Shown: in pieces, positions 1-11,627 of the stretch | Position numbering within the stretch: position 1 is the first letter of the stretch | How the letters are laid out: every line of letters begins with the position of its first letter | Origin: Papaver somniferum | Lineage: Eukaryota; Streptophyta; Magnoliopsida; Ranunculales; Papaveraceae | Direction of reading: 5' to 3' | Assembly (NCBI RefSeq): GCF_003573695.1 | Contig: NC_039359.1 | Span: 90,934,566-90,998,565 of the forward strand | Length of the DNA: 64,000 nt | Position numbers and translations under genes: made by a program | Notes under the pieces: generated by a model | What the model saw: the letters and a program-made list of their open reading frames with translations, nothing else | Told to the model about the DNA's origin: nothing | The model's database searches: none

Positions 1-1996
1 ACCGAAAATACCTAACCCTATACCCTAAAATCTATTGACTTCTATTTCATTTCCTTCTTATTCTTCTCTTTCTCTCCACCTCCTCTCTGCAACACCCATT
101 CCGCCACCATCACCTCCACCTGCTACTGCCACTGCCATCGCCACCACCTACACCAACTGCCACCAACTACCCCCCATATCTGCAAAAACCCATCCACCTA
201 GCCTTTATTGTTTCATCAAACCCACACTCACGCCTCTGAACACTAGGGTGTGGAGTTGATGAAGTAATTCATGCTAGACACAGCAGCAGGAGCGTGAGAA
301 GAATCAGAGCAGAGAGATAAAGCATGGGTCGACGATGTGGTGAAGACCTGTCAACCAAATTAGGTAAAAAAAATCAAACCCTAGGTCTGTAAAATTAGGG
401 TTTTTAATTTAGGGTTCATAGGTCCCTTTTTGTATAAATTGAACACAAGGGTGTCGAATAGAAGGTAACTCTGGACTAGCCAGTGTATCCCCATGAGGGC
501 TGGACTAGCCAGTTCCTCTTGGGTAGATTTTTCTTCCCTGTTTTGTATTTGTAGATTTAATTTTAATTTTCAATTTTAATTCCAAATTCATTTTTAATTT
601 ATCTTGTTTCAATTCAGTTTGTTTTATGTTTTAATTCACATTTCATTCTAGTTCACATGTTAGTTTGTAGTTCTCTGTTTAGTAAATGTTTTGTTTTTGT
701 TGCTGTTATGTGAGCTCACATGTGTATGTGTATAGCTAGGCTGAGATGATGCCTTAAGTCACTGTTAGTGGTGGAATGTTAGGTTATAATTCATGTAAAT
801 TGAGCTGATTGAGAAATGGAGGAATTTTGTGCTCAACTGTGCTTGTGATTGATTGTGCTGTCAAAAGACAGTCAATGCTAGGAGTAAACAGTTGAGCAAG
901 CTTTTTATCTTTCCATTCCATTTATGTATGCCCTGGAACATAGGCAGGCTTGAACCTTCACCTAGATCCATTAGGGACAGGGATTTAACATAGAATTACA
1001 CTATCTGGCTAGATCACAAGGTGGATTCATAACCTAGTTGTGTTGTTTCTCTGTTTTGTATCTGTAGTTTTGCTCCCCTGCCATTGCCCTTGGCTTAGGC
1101 CTTGGTTTGCAACTGTCTTGATTTATCACTACCACATTGCCACTACCATGCCATTGTTAATATGCACATGTAGATCACTGTTGTTTTATCATTGTATATA
1201 TTGCCACATTGTATATAATGACAATATCTCCATTTCCATTGTCCATTTTCCCTTTGATATATTGCCATGTCTTGCCTTGTTCTGCCCTGTTTTGCTTCCC
1301 TGCCCAGCCTGCATTACCCTACTGCTGCTGTTGTGCCTCTCTTCCTTTTCCTGTGCTGTCCACAGCACCAGTCCTCTCTTGTCACTGCCCTGTAAATACC
1401 CTCTCATGTTGGCCTTGTACATACATTGTTTCACTTTGTTACTTCCTCACTGTCACTTTCTGTTTGCTCACCGTCTTTCTTTACCATTCTTGTTCACTGC
1501 TCTCTTGTTACTACCCACTTTGCTCTCAGCTCTGTCACTTCTCTTCTGCTTTAAGCCCACTGTAAACTCTTAAGGTTAAAGACAGGCCCAGTTCACTGTG
1601 AAAGCCCAACTCAATCAAAGCTTAGCTCACATCAAAACTCCAGTTTAATTCATTTCAAAACCACTGAGCCCAAGAGCACTTCAAGATCATTGAGCCCAGT
1701 CTATAGTTCTCTCCAAAGCCTAGTTTACTGATAGGCTAAAGCTAAAGCCCAGTTCATTCCCAAAGAACTCAAAGGCCCAAAGCACAATCATAACCCATTG
1801 GTCACCAAAATTCATTGGTACCCAAAGCCCAACAATAGCAATTTAGAGCCCAAAATAGCTAGAAAACTCCAAAACACACCCAGTCTCTGTGGATCGACCC
1901 GTACTTGCACGAGCTACAACTGACGACCGTGCACTTGCGGTATAACCGTAGGCCCGTTTTTATTGCGCTTAATTTTCACACTCCTCCGGGTCCACC
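1..1996 (+). mobile_element. Athila-like Ty3/gypsy LTR remnant
   Basis: The last 110 bases carry the block CTGTGGATCGACCCGTACTT followed by a GTGCACTTGCGG stretch and GGGTCCACCA. I know this as the 3' end of plant Athila-type gypsy LTRs just before the primer-binding site. The usual TTTTTGGCGCCG primer site is missing because the sequence switches to Copia LTR at 1,997. A TATAAAT box lies at 433-439, and CTGGACTAGCCAGT is repeated at 471-484 and 500-513. 1,040-1,570 is pyrimidine-rich and 1,580-1,880 is rich in AAAGCCCA words. No protein was recognised and no second copy occurs in the window. The left boundary is unknown because the element runs to the window edge. Confidence 0.65.
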
Positions 1997-2152
1997 AATA
2001 TGTTGTAATTATATTTAATTCCTTTGATATATTTATAGTATTAGGATCTTTTCTCTTGTTATGAAACAATAATCTGTATATATACACAATAAAATCATCA
2101 ACCTTCACACTGTTGTGTGAAAAACCAAAACCTATGTTACCCAAATTTTCTT
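1997..2152 (+). repeat. Copia-A 5' LTR, truncated
   Basis: These bases match the last third of the 452-bp LTR at 6,570-7,021, from AATATGTTGTAATTATA to CCCAAATTTTCTTA. The first two thirds are gone, replaced by the Athila-like LTR. The following TGGTAATCTAGAGC (2,154 on) resembles the initiator tRNA-Met primer-binding site TGGTATCAGAGC with small changes, which fixes the LTR end. Confidence 0.8.
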
Positions 2153-2201
2153 ATGGTAATCTAGAGCTAGGTTAATTTTTTTTCCCTACAACATCATCAT
2201 C

Positions 2202-5200
2202 ATGACTAACGGAGGCGATCAATCTCACCCTTTGAATGTCATTCCATAGAAGGATGCTGGTTTATCTCCTACCAATCCCTATTATGTTCACCCTTCTGAT
2301 AATCCCACATCAGTCATTTATTCTCCCTTACTCACAAGTGAAAACCACTGCACCTGGGGTCGAGGTATGATGAAGTCACTAAGTGCGAAAGGAAAACTAG
2401 GATACATTGATGGAACGGTAAAAAAGCCAACTAATCCATCAGATCTCGCTCACTGGACGAGATGTGATGACTTAGTAGGTAGCTGGATCTCTAATTCCGT
2501 GGATCCAGAAATCCGTTCAAGTACTTAGAACTTTCCCTCAGCATATGAACAATGGTTAGAAATCAAATCTCGTTTTTCTCACCATAATGCATCGAAGTAA
2601 TATGCTATTAAACAATCTATTGCTTTGTTGAAACAAGAAAATCTGAGTGTTGCTATGTATTATACCCGGCTCAAATCACTCTGGGATCAATTAGATGCTT
2701 TTCGACCCATTGAACCTTGTATATGCGGAGCAGGTAAGAACTATATGAGTCATCACAGTCAGGATCGCTCCATGGAGTTTTTGCAGGGTTTGCATGATAG
2801 GTTTTCAGCCCTGCGTAGTCAAATTCTTCTTATGGAACCCATGCCAACACCTGCGAAGATATATAACCATGTCAGGCAGGAAGAAGAAAAGCAAGGACTC
2901 AATGCTTCTTCCATCCCTTCTATGGATTCTGCTGCCCTGAATGTCTCTCGCAACTTCGATCCTCGTCAGTCAAGGTCTTTTCAAAATATTGGTAACAACA
3001 AATGACAGCGGCCCTTCTGTGACCACTGTAACAAACACGGTCACACTAAGCAGACCTGTTGGAAGCTTAACGGGTACCCAAAAGACTTGACAAGCCAAGG
3101 GATTCAGAACCTCCTGTGGTCGCTGCTATCACTCAAAACCCGGCTGCTGCACCAGCTATAAGCGCTGCCCAGTATGCACGCCTGTTATCTCTACTTGAAG
3201 CTGACAATGAACACACTGATGTAGCACCATATGCTAATTTTGCTGGTATGTCCCTTTCCTGTTCTAATGATATTTAGATTATTGACAGTGGGGCAACCCA
3301 TCATATTTGTTCTTCATTATCTCTTTTTTCTTCTCATCTCGTGGTTAATAAACCACTCACTGTTCAGCTACCAGATGGTACACATACATCTGTGACCCAC
3401 ATTGGAACTGTGAATTTATCTCCTCATGTTCAATTGCTAAATGTATTTCATATTCCGAGTTTTAAATTCAACTTAATCTTGGTTAGCAAACTAACCAGCA
3501 CATCTAATTGCTGTGTTCAGTTCTCACACGAATCTTGTGTGTTTCAGGATCGTCAAACCAACAAAATGATTGGATGGAGTAAGCATGTGGCAGGCCTATA
3601 TCACTTTTGTTTTCAACCATTTGCTTTATCATTAGCTGCAAATAAGCCTGTTGATACATGGCATTGTCGTCTAGGGCATCCGAGTATGGATTGCTTTAAG
3701 TTTTTATCTCGTAATTTCCCTTTCATTAGTTCTTCATGTAGTCATGGTTGCGATGTATGACCTCGCGCTAAACAGACTCGTCTCAAGTTTAATAAAAGTA
3801 TTTATTTATCTACATATCCATTCCAATTGATTCATGATGACATATGGGGACCTTTCTCAACTCCCTCTCTGACTGGTGCTAAGTATTTTTTGACAATTGT
3901 GGATGATTATTCGCGCTGCACTTGGGTATTTTTGATGAAATCCAAATGTGAAACTTTAAAATATCTTCATTATTTTTTAACTTTGTTGTCAAACAGTTTG
4001 GTCGAAAGATCTCTACCATTTCATCTGGGATCAATTCGTTGATTATCCCTCAACTCCAGACTTTCCGGTCTGATAATGGATCCGAGTTCAAATCCAATGA
4101 ACTACAATCATGGTTTCACCAACAAGGAATCATACATCAAACTAGTTGCGTGTACACTCCGCAACAAAATGGCATTGTTGAAAGGAAACACCGTCATTTG
4201 CTCAATGTAGCTAGAGCATTGCGTTTTCAGGCTAATCTTCCACTTCGTTTTTGGGGTGAATGTGTACTTGTTGTTACTTATATTATCAACAAGTTACCGA
4301 CTCCTGTGTTGTCTCATAAGACTCCACATGAAATGCTCCTGCATAAACATCCAGATTATTCATCCTTGCGTGTAATTGGCTGTCTTTGTTTTGCAAGAAA
4401 CACTCGAATTTCTCACAAATTCGATCAACGTGCCAAGCCTGGCATCTTCATTGGTTATCCTTATGGTCAAAAGGGATACTCTATTTATGATCTGGAATCA
4501 AAATCCATCTACACGTCCAGAGACGTTGTATTTCATGAGAATACTTTTCCTTTTCATGATGTTATGTCAAACTCAATCCCAATTTTTCTGTACGTGTTCA
4601 ACAATCTGAGTACATTGATTTTGATCCAATTTTTTCATCTTCATATTCTTCCACTATGGACCCCTGTACTACATCATCGGCTCCACATGTTTTTCCTAAC
4701 CCTGACGAGTTTTCTGAACAAAGTTCAACAGACACTATGGCCACACCATTTGTGGTATCTCATGCACCGTCATCATTACGTATTGATTCTTAACGTCCTG
4801 TAATATCGTCTCATCCTTTTGAGACTTCAAATCCTTCTGTTGGGCCAACACCAGTTGTGAATCCTAGGACAATTCGTTCCAGGAATCCTCCCGGATACTT
4901 GAAGGACTATCATTATGCTGCAACAAGTTGTCCCTCTACATCAGTCCATCCTATGACTGATTATATATCATTAGATACTTTCAATCCAACTCATAAAGCC
5001 TTTTTGGCTGCTGTTGTCCTCACAGCTGAACCAAAATCCTTTTCTCAGGCCATTCAATGTCTTAAATGGCGCGCATCTATGGCCAAAGAAATCCTTTCTT
5101 TACAAGCAAATAATACTTTGGTTGAGGTTGATTTACCACCTGGTAAGACGGCAATTGGATGCAAGTGGATCTTCAAAATCAAGTTTAATTCTGATGGCAC

Positions 5201-6562
5201 CATTGAACGTTACAAGGCTCGACTTGTTGCAAAGGGTTACACTCAACAAGAAGGTATTGATTATTATGATACTTTTGCACCTGTCGCTAAGCTTGTCACT
5301 GTTCGTGTTTTATTGTCAATTGAAGCAATCAAAGGTTGGTCCCTCCATCAGTTGGATGTCAACAATGCATTTCTTCAAGGCGATTTGGATGAAGAAATTT
5401 ACATGAAAATACCTCCTGGTTTAGCTCGCAAAGGTGAGTCTAAAGTTTTTCTCCTGAACAAATCTCTTTATGGTCTTAAACAAGCCTCTAGGAAATGGTT
5501 TGCCAAACTTTCTTCAGTTTGTTAGCTGAAGGATTTACAAAATCTCTATGTGATCATTCTCTCTTCACATATCATCTGGGTTTTACCTCTATTTTCGTTC
5601 TTGTCTACGATGACGATATCATCATCACTGGCACAGATGATAACTTTATTTGTTCTCTTAAATCATGTCTTGCCTCTCATTTTTCCATTAAGGATCTAGG
5701 TCGCTTACAATATTTCTTAGGAATTGAAGTCTCTCGATCTCCTAAAGGTATTTTTCTCTGTCAAAGAAAATATGTCCTAGATATTCTAAAGGACTCAGGG
5801 CTCACCGGAGCTCGTGTTTCATCTTTTCCCATGGACACGCATATTAAATTGCTCCCTACATATGGAAAAGATTTAACTGATCCGAGCTTTTTTCGTCGTC
5901 TAATTGGTCGCCTTTTATATCTCACTGTCACACGTCCTGATATTACATACGCGATCAATTACTTAAGTCAATTTATGCAGCATCCACGTACAACTCATCT
6001 TGATGCTGCTCACCGTGTCCTTCGTTATCTCAAAGGTACAATTGGACATGGTATTTTTCTGTCTTCCAGTGTACTCTCATTACATGGATACACTGATTCG
6101 GTTTGGGCAGGATGTCCACTTACTAGACGATCTACTACAGCCTATTTTGTTTCCATAGGTTCTAGTCCTATTTCATGGAAATCAAATAAACAACCCACTG
6201 TTGCTCGCTCTTCCGCTGAAGCTGAATATCGTTTCATGGCTAACCTTACGGCTGAACTTCAATGGTTACGTTATCTTTTCAAGGACTTGCATATTACTTG
6301 TCCTTTACCTATCACCATCTCCTGTGATAATCAAGATGCAATTCACATTGCTCAAAATCCTGTTTTCCACGAACGTACGAAACACAAATAAATTGATTGT
6401 TACTTTGTTCGTGAGAAGTTAATGAACTGGTTGATTTTGCCAAAGTATCTCCCATCTTCTGATCAACTCGCTGACGTTTTCAATAAGCCACTAGGAGCAC
6501 AACAATTTGGGCGGCTGGTTGGCAAGTTGGGCGTCCGTTCAGGCTTTCACGCTCCAACTTGA
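2202..6562 (+). pseudogene. Copia-A gag-pol polyprotein, decayed
   Basis: A Ty1/Copia polyprotein in canonical order: gag, protease, integrase, reverse transcriptase (RT), RNase H. It begins MTNGGDQSHPL at 2,202. The gag region carries a UBN2-type fold (…YIDGTVKKPTNPSD…) and a CCHC knuckle at 3,018-3,059. The protease motif DSGATHH is at 3,284. The integrase shows WHCRLGHPS near 3,660, FRSDNGSEF near 4,063 and IVERKHRHLL near 4,170. RT shows KCKW-like, NNAFLQGDL and LYGLKQAS motifs. RNase H ends with the ADVFNKPLG block. Breaks include stops at about 2,247, 2,526, 2,597, 3,002, 3,275 and 3,757, a frameshift near 3,090 and others near 4,020, 4,570 and 5,510. The RT box is YDDD (5,606-5,617) instead of YVDD, so the element cannot move itself. 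It ends at a TGA just before the polypurine tract GAGTGGGGGT. Confidence 0.93.
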
Positions 6563-6569
6563 GTGGGGG

Positions 6570-7021
6570 TATTAGATTTATCAGTCCCTTGATAAATTTG
6601 TTTACTATACATATTTACAGAAAGAAAGATAATATCAATCACTACCATTACTCAATGCTCTAAACAGGGAAAGAAGATTAGTACATGCAACCTAAACATA
6701 GAAGGAAGATTAGTACATGCAAGATAATACGTAATTAATGTCATACAAAGAAGAATATGGAAAGAAGATCAATGCATGCAGAGAAGATTATATGTGATTA
6801 ATGTCATGCAAAGAAGAATATGGAAAGAAGATCAATGCATGCATAGAAGATTATATGTGATTAAGAATATGTTGTAATTATATTTAATTCCTTTGATATA
6901 TTTATAGTATTAGGATCTTTACTCTTGTTATAAAACAATAATCTGTATATATATACAATAAAATCATCAACCTTCACACTGTTGTGTGAAAAACCAAAAC
7001 CAGTGTTACCCAAATTTTCTT
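6570..7021 (+). repeat. Copia LTR shared by two tandem elements
   Basis: A full 452-bp LTR begins TATTAGATTTATC right after the polypurine tract of Copia-A and ends CCCAAATTTTCTT just before a tRNA-Met-like primer site. The expected TG start has become TA. It contains tandem units of about 63 bp built on GGAAAGAAGATCAATGCATG. A CACAATAAAATC segment near 6,955 may hold the polyadenylation signal. It is both the 3' LTR of Copia-A and the 5' LTR of the gag copy at 7,071, as expected from LTR-LTR recombination between neighbours. Confidence 0.88.
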
Positions 7022-7070
7022 ATGGTAATCTAGAGCTAGGTTAAATTTTTTTCCCTACAACATCATCATC

Positions 7071-8053
7071 ATGACTAATGGAGGCGATCAATCTCACCCT
7101 TTGAATGTCATTCCAGAGAAGGATGCTGGTTTATCTCCTACCAGTCCCTATTATGTTCACCCTTCTGATAATCCCACATCAGTCATTTATTCTCCCTTAA
7201 TCACAAGTGAAAACCACTGCACCTGGGGTCAAGGTATGATGAAGGCACTAAGTGCGAAAGGAAAACTAGGATACATTGATGGAACGGTAAAAAAGCCAAC
7301 TAATCCATCAGATCTCGCTCACTGGACGAGATGTGATGACTTAGTAGGTAGTTGGATCTCTAATTCCGTGGATCTAGAAATCCGTTCAAGTACTCAGAAC
7401 TTTCCCTCAGCATATGAACAATGGTTAGAAATTAAATCTCGTTTTTCTCACCATAATGCATCGAAGTTATATGCTATTAAACAATCTATTGCTTTGTTGA
7501 AACAAGAAAATCTGAGTGTTGTTATTAATTATACCCGGATCAAATCACTCTGGGATCATTTAAATGCTTTTCGACCCATTGAACCTTGTATATGCAGAGC
7601 AGGTAAGAACTATATGAGTCATCACAGTCAGGATCGCTCCATGGAGTTTTTGCAGGGTTTGCATGATAGGTTTCCAGCCCTGCGTAGTCAAATTCTTCTT
7701 ATGGAACCCATGCCAACACCTGCGAAGATATATAACCATGTCAGGCAGGTAGAAAAGCAAGGACTCAGTTCTTCTTCCATCCCTTCTATGGATTCTGCTG
7801 CCCTGAATGTCTCTCGCAACTTTGATCCTCGTCAGTCAAGGTCTTTTCAAAATCTTGGTAACAACAAACGATAGCGGCCCTTCTGTGACCACTGTAACAA
7901 ACACGGTCACACTAAGAAGACCTGTTGGAAGCTTAACGGGTACCCAAAAAACTTGCCCAAGCCAAGGGATTCAGAACCTCCTGTGGTCGCTGCTATCACT
8001 CAAAACCCGGCTGCTGCACCAGCTATAAGCGCTGCCCAGTATGCACGCCTGTT
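7071..8053 (+). pseudogene. Copia-B gag, 3'-truncated
   Basis: The best preserved gag of this family in the window. It is open for 267 codons from MTNGGDQSHPL and stops at a TAG (7,872-7,874) exactly where the intact reading has CAG. The frame past that stop encodes the CCHC zinc knuckle (CDHCNKHGHTKKTCW) and the linker up to AAQYARLL. Sequence identity to Copia ends at about 8,053 and a LINE fragment begins, so protease, integrase and RT are absent. It could make a capsid-like protein without the nucleic-acid-binding knuckle, but no promoter activity can be judged. Confidence 0.88.
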
Positions 8054-8055
8054 AT

Positions 8056-8845
8056 TACCAAGAAATGAGCCACTGAGAGTCTTTCACCAGAACCAAGGAG
8101 GGAATATACTTATTGGCATTAATTCTTTAACCAATCCAAGAGCAGAACTTGTCAAGCAAAGTCTTAAGATTACAAGCATTCTTTTAGTTGGACTTCAGCA
8201 AAATGATAATGTCATCAACAAATAGAGAGTGAGTAACCATAGGAGCTCCTCTAGCAATAATAAACCCAAAATACACTTATCTTCAATGCCAACATTAATA
8301 AGTTTAGTTAGGGTCTTTAAAGAAAGATAAACAAAAAGGGGATAAAGGATCCCCTGTATTAGACTATTACAAGGTCTAAAACTAGAGCTAAGAGACCCGT
8401 TAATAAGCACTTGAAATGAAACATATATAAGATATGCACTTCATGATCCATCCAATAAAGATATGGTCAAAACCATTGCATATTAAAAATATTTTCGGTA
8501 AAATCTCGTCTAATACTATTATAAGCCTTCTCAAATTCCAGTCTTAAGTCTATCCATCCCTTATCACCTTTCTTAGGTTTGAAAGAATGTATGATCTCAT
8601 TGCAAATGATGGCAGAATCAAAGAGAGACCTACCGGGAATAAAAGCATGTTGGTTCTGAGCCACAATCTTACCAATCAAAGGTCTGATTCTGTTGGTGAT
8701 AATATTAGTAATAATCTTCGTAATAAAATTACACAAGCTAATGGGCGTGTATTCCTTTATACAATTAGGATTACTTACCTTAGGTATCAAAGCAATGTAG
8801 GTTTTATTGAGTCTAGGAATGTAGACTTTTTATCTGCTTTGTTTA
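8056..8845 (-). pseudogene. LINE reverse transcriptase fragment, copy 1
   Basis: Read on the minus strand this is the palm of a plant L1-type LINE ORF2. It shows TYIALIPKVSNPNCIKEYTP, then ISLCNFITKIITNIITNRIRP, AFIPGRSLFDSA, GWIDLRLEFEKAYNS, a degraded LRQG-like block (SLIQGILYPLFVY) and the catalytic box FVDD at 8,211-8,222. LINEs normally have FADD, and the sister copy at 46,162-46,173 does. Frameshifts separate the blocks. The fragment stops at 8,056, where it is joined to Copia-B gag. Three copies of this fragment occur in the window. Confidence 0.88.
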
Positions 8846-9296
8846 ATTTTGAAGTAATGGATGTTACTACACCAAAACTGATTTCTAGTTCTCTGTTTAG
8901 GTCTTGATTTCAGCAAAGTTTATCAAAATAAAATAAAATAAACGTGCAAGAAAGGGTAATATCTAGACATTCGTTTACACCTTAATTTGTTAAAATTTTA
9001 TGTGAAATATATATGTAACTGTAATTTCATGAGTTATATTTGAATCGATTTTTCTGCCAAAATCGATTTACCAAACGTACATGTTCTTAACCCTGATGTT
9101 TGAAATTAGAAGTGTGAAATGTCCTAAACTACGAGTTTATCATTTACCAAAAGCACCACTATAGTCGCTTAAAATTTTCATAATATTTCTCGATTCTTCT
9201 ACATCAACTTTCATATATATAAAATTATTATCTCCAAAGTAGATAAGAGTAATTGAAGGGATAAATTTAGTGTTCAACAACTGGCTGCTTTAAATG
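8846..9296. other. AT-rich stretch between opposed LINE parts
   Basis: No coding sequence seen. It is shared with 46,851-47,290 and 54,727-55,120, and part of it (from about 9,160) recurs at 21,095-21,210 and 43,525-43,640. The 8k copy lacks about 60 bp found in the other two. Confidence 0.7.
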
Positions 9297-10175
9297 TTGT
9301 TCCAAAGGAAGTTTGGAAGTCTCTATGGAAGATGAAACTGCCACACCTTGTGAAATTGTTCAGTTGGAAATGTTTAAAAGGAATTGTACCCACAAGACTT
9401 AGATTATGTCAAGCAATGCAGTACATTGAAACACGTTGTGAAATCTGTAAACAAGAGGAGAAATCTCTATATCATTTGTTGATTAGTTGCAACCATTCAA
9501 AATTTGTATGGAGGTCTCTCAATATCAACATTGATGAAGTAATCAATGCCGATGAAGATGAAAGACTGAAATGGAGAGAACTCTTGATGGTGGGATGCTG
9601 GATCATATGGAAAGAGCGATGTAATTGTGTTGTCTAGGATAAAACCCAACACCCTCTTAATACTTCCTCCATAATTCAGTATCGGTTACTGAGTTTTAAT
9701 CACACATCGCATGATAGAAATTTTGATACCACTTCTACAATTTCCATGATTTTACATATGAAAAGCATGCATCTAACAATTTGCATCATATTCATTCTGT
9801 AGATATGCTTTCCCTGCATAATTTACAAATTAGTCATGCGGCAGATTTTACTGTGTTTAAAATTCATGTAGATGCATCATTTGATATTAATACTAATGAG
9901 TGTGGCTCTGGTATGGTTTTATACAATACTTCAGGTGAATGCACATGCTTCAAAGGAACCTATGCAACTGGAATAATCAATGTAGGGACTGGAGAATGCC
10001 TGGAAACGCGGGTGGGATTACAATGTGACAAAGCTATGGAATTGGATGAGATTCATCTACTTGCTAATGACGAAGTAGTTGTCAACTCCATCAATAATAA
10101 TCTAGCTCTTGTCAGATGGGAGAATAGGAAAATTTTAAGAGACATCAAAGTACTTTTAGAGTCTTTTACTTTTGT
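9297..10175 (+). pseudogene. LINE zf-RVT and RNase H region, copy 1
   Basis: C-terminal part of a LINE ORF2 on the plus strand. The first part has the zinc-binding RT-associated domain: KMKLPHLVKLFSWKCLKGIV, then CEICKQEEKSLYHLLISC (C-x2-C…H-x4-C) and WIIWKERCNCV. After a TAG at about 9,635 and a spacer comes an RVT_3-type RNase H: FKIHVDASFDINTNECGSGM, a GECLETRVGL helix and ANDEVVVN. The usual third acidic residue before VVV appears to be Asn here. Compared with sister copies it has lost about 60 bp (the NCYSVRDW segment). The RNase H ends within SFTFV, fused out of frame to an F-box fragment. Confidence 0.85.
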
Positions 10176-10897
10176 GTCCCCAGTTATATTCAGTACGTGA
10201 TAAACTGGCCTGCACTAAGTCTCAGTGTACTCGTGATGGACTGTTTCTTGAGGTATGGGTTCTGAATGATTATAATACGAAGGAGGATATTAGATTTATT
10301 AGTCCCTTGATAAATTTGTTTACTATACATATTTACAGAAAGAAAGATAATATCAATCACTACCATTACTCAATTCTCTAAACAGGGAAAGAAGATTATA
10401 TGTGATTAATGTCATGCAAAGAAGAATATGGAAAGAAGATCAATGCATGCAGAGAAGATTATATGTGATTAAGAATATGTTGTAATTATATTTAATTCCT
10501 TTGATATATTTATAGTATTAGGATCTTTACTCTTGTTATGAAAAAATAATCTGTATATATACACAATAAAATCATCAACCTTCACACTGTTGTGTGAAAA
10601 ACCAAAACCTGTGTTACCCAAATTTCCAAAGAGGAGTGTTGAACTCAACTTTATAGATTCAGACCCTTATCATTAGTCTATCCCTTCGGTCCGTTTGCGT
10701 TAACAAGGAATGGCGAGTTTGGATTTATGATTACTTCGTCTGAGGTTATAAAAGTATACAACTTTACCACGGGTGAAATTGAGGATCCTACTAGCTGCTT
10801 GATCAATACAAAAGCAAAAAGAAAAAACAAGGACATCAAACTTGATGATGGGTTCAAAATTTACTTCTACAAGAAAAGCCTCGTTTCAATCTATTAA
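10171..10897 (+). pseudogene. F-box/FBA gene 3' fragment, copy 1 (split by solo LTR)
   Basis: Matches the intact F-box gene from codon 266 on (CPQLYSVRDKLACTKSQCTR…) to the same stop, TAA at 10,895-10,897. The F-box domain and most of the FBA region are missing. A 343-bp Copia LTR sits inside the codon pair for KEE/C. The joint with the LINE RNase H keeps TTTGT, present in both parents (10,171-10,175), as microhomology. The F-box reading is out of frame with the RNase H. Without the LTR the remaining frame has no stop. Confidence 0.92.
10288..10630 (+). mobile_element. Solo Copia LTR with GAGGA target-site duplication
   Basis: Begins TATTAGATTTATTAG and ends CCCAAATTTCCAAA, the same LTR family as 6,570-7,021. 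It is flanked by GAGGA at 10,283-10,287 and 10,631-10,635. The intact F-box gene has a single GAGGA there, so this is a true insertion reduced to a solo LTR. At 343 bp it is about 110 bp shorter than the 453-bp copy at the same place in the 56k fragment, through loss of internal tandem units. Confidence 0.93.
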
Positions 10898-11314
10898 CGC
10901 AAAATTGCTAGCAATACAGCGGAAGAGAACTATTGATTGCTAGCTAGCTAGTTCCCGTGACCATGGAAACACCTCGTTTCAATTAGGATGTAGTGTACAT
11001 TTTTTTATGTAAGAAGATTTTTTAAAGAGTAACCAGACAATATTATTGTAATTATTATTATTTTTCAAGTTTCAATTAGAATCTTAATAATTGGATTCTC
11101 ATTGATCATCTTAATTTTGTTTAATTTATTTAATTACCTGAATGGGTAAAACATTCATGCATTGCTTGGGTCCGGTCCTTCTTCATGAGTTATCATACCA
11201 ATGTCCTTTTTAACACGGAAAATATGTACACATCCAAACTATTGGCACAACCATAAATAAAAGAAACTATTTATGATCGTAACATTCGAATACCGAAACT
11301 AAATATGTTAAACG
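10898..11314. other. F-box 3' flank, copy 1
   Basis: Non-coding sequence that follows every copy of the F-box stop codon (also at 19,359; 31,941; 41,785; 57,146; and inverted at 62,858-63,274). It starts CGCAAAAT(G/T)GCTGGCAAT and includes GCTAGCTAGCTAG and an AT-rich run. It behaves as the gene's original 3' UTR and downstream sequence. Confidence 0.75.
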
Positions 11315-11330
11315 GCTTTCTTAACTAGAT

Positions 11331-11627
11331 TTGTTTTTCAATAAGAAAATAAGTTTTATTAGAGAATGAGGAATGTATAAAAGTCTACCAAAGATAGACT
11401 AAAACAAACAAACAACTAACGAGAAATTAAAAGAAATTAGTTTCCCAATTTTAAACAACATAAGAAGCATTTAAATGAACTTTGTTTCCACTTGCAGCTT
11501 CCAAAGATAAGATTAGAGTCTTCACATCTATTGCCAGATCAAAGTCAGTTTTGAAGGTATAATTATCCTCAAAAATCCAACAGTTCCTTTCTCTCCACAA
11601 AAACCCATATAAAAGCAGCTGGAATAA
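11331..11627 (-). mobile_element. 5'-truncated LINE tail, copy 1
   Basis: A 297-bp insert flanked by GCTTTCTTAACTAGAT (11,315-11,330) and GCTTCCTTAACTAGAT (11,628-11,643), a 16-bp target duplication with one mismatch. On the minus strand it encodes the end of a LINE ORF2 (FCGEKGTVGF or, in a shifted frame, WRERNCWIFED, then DLAIDVKTLI and HLNASYV) and ends in an A-rich tail. This is a typical L1-like insertion truncated at its 5' end. Confidence 0.75.

Noticed and set aside
1040..1573. 177-codon plus-strand frame rich in Leu, Cys, Ser and Phe
   Set aside because: Pyrimidine-rich, low-complexity sequence inside an LTR; no domain, and overlapping frames of similar quality exist on both strands.
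1981..1996. TGGTGGACCCGG on minus as a retrotransposon primer site
   Set aside because: No LTR end adjoins it on that strand; it is the known GGGTCCACCA end of the Athila-like LTR region read backward.
8587..8907. 106-codon plus-strand frame (and its copies at 46,537 and 54,383)
   Set aside because: Exactly antisense to the LINE reverse transcriptase, whose motifs are clear on minus.
9781..10200. Functional RNase H-F-box fusion protein
   Set aside because: The F-box part is out of frame and stops after a few codons.
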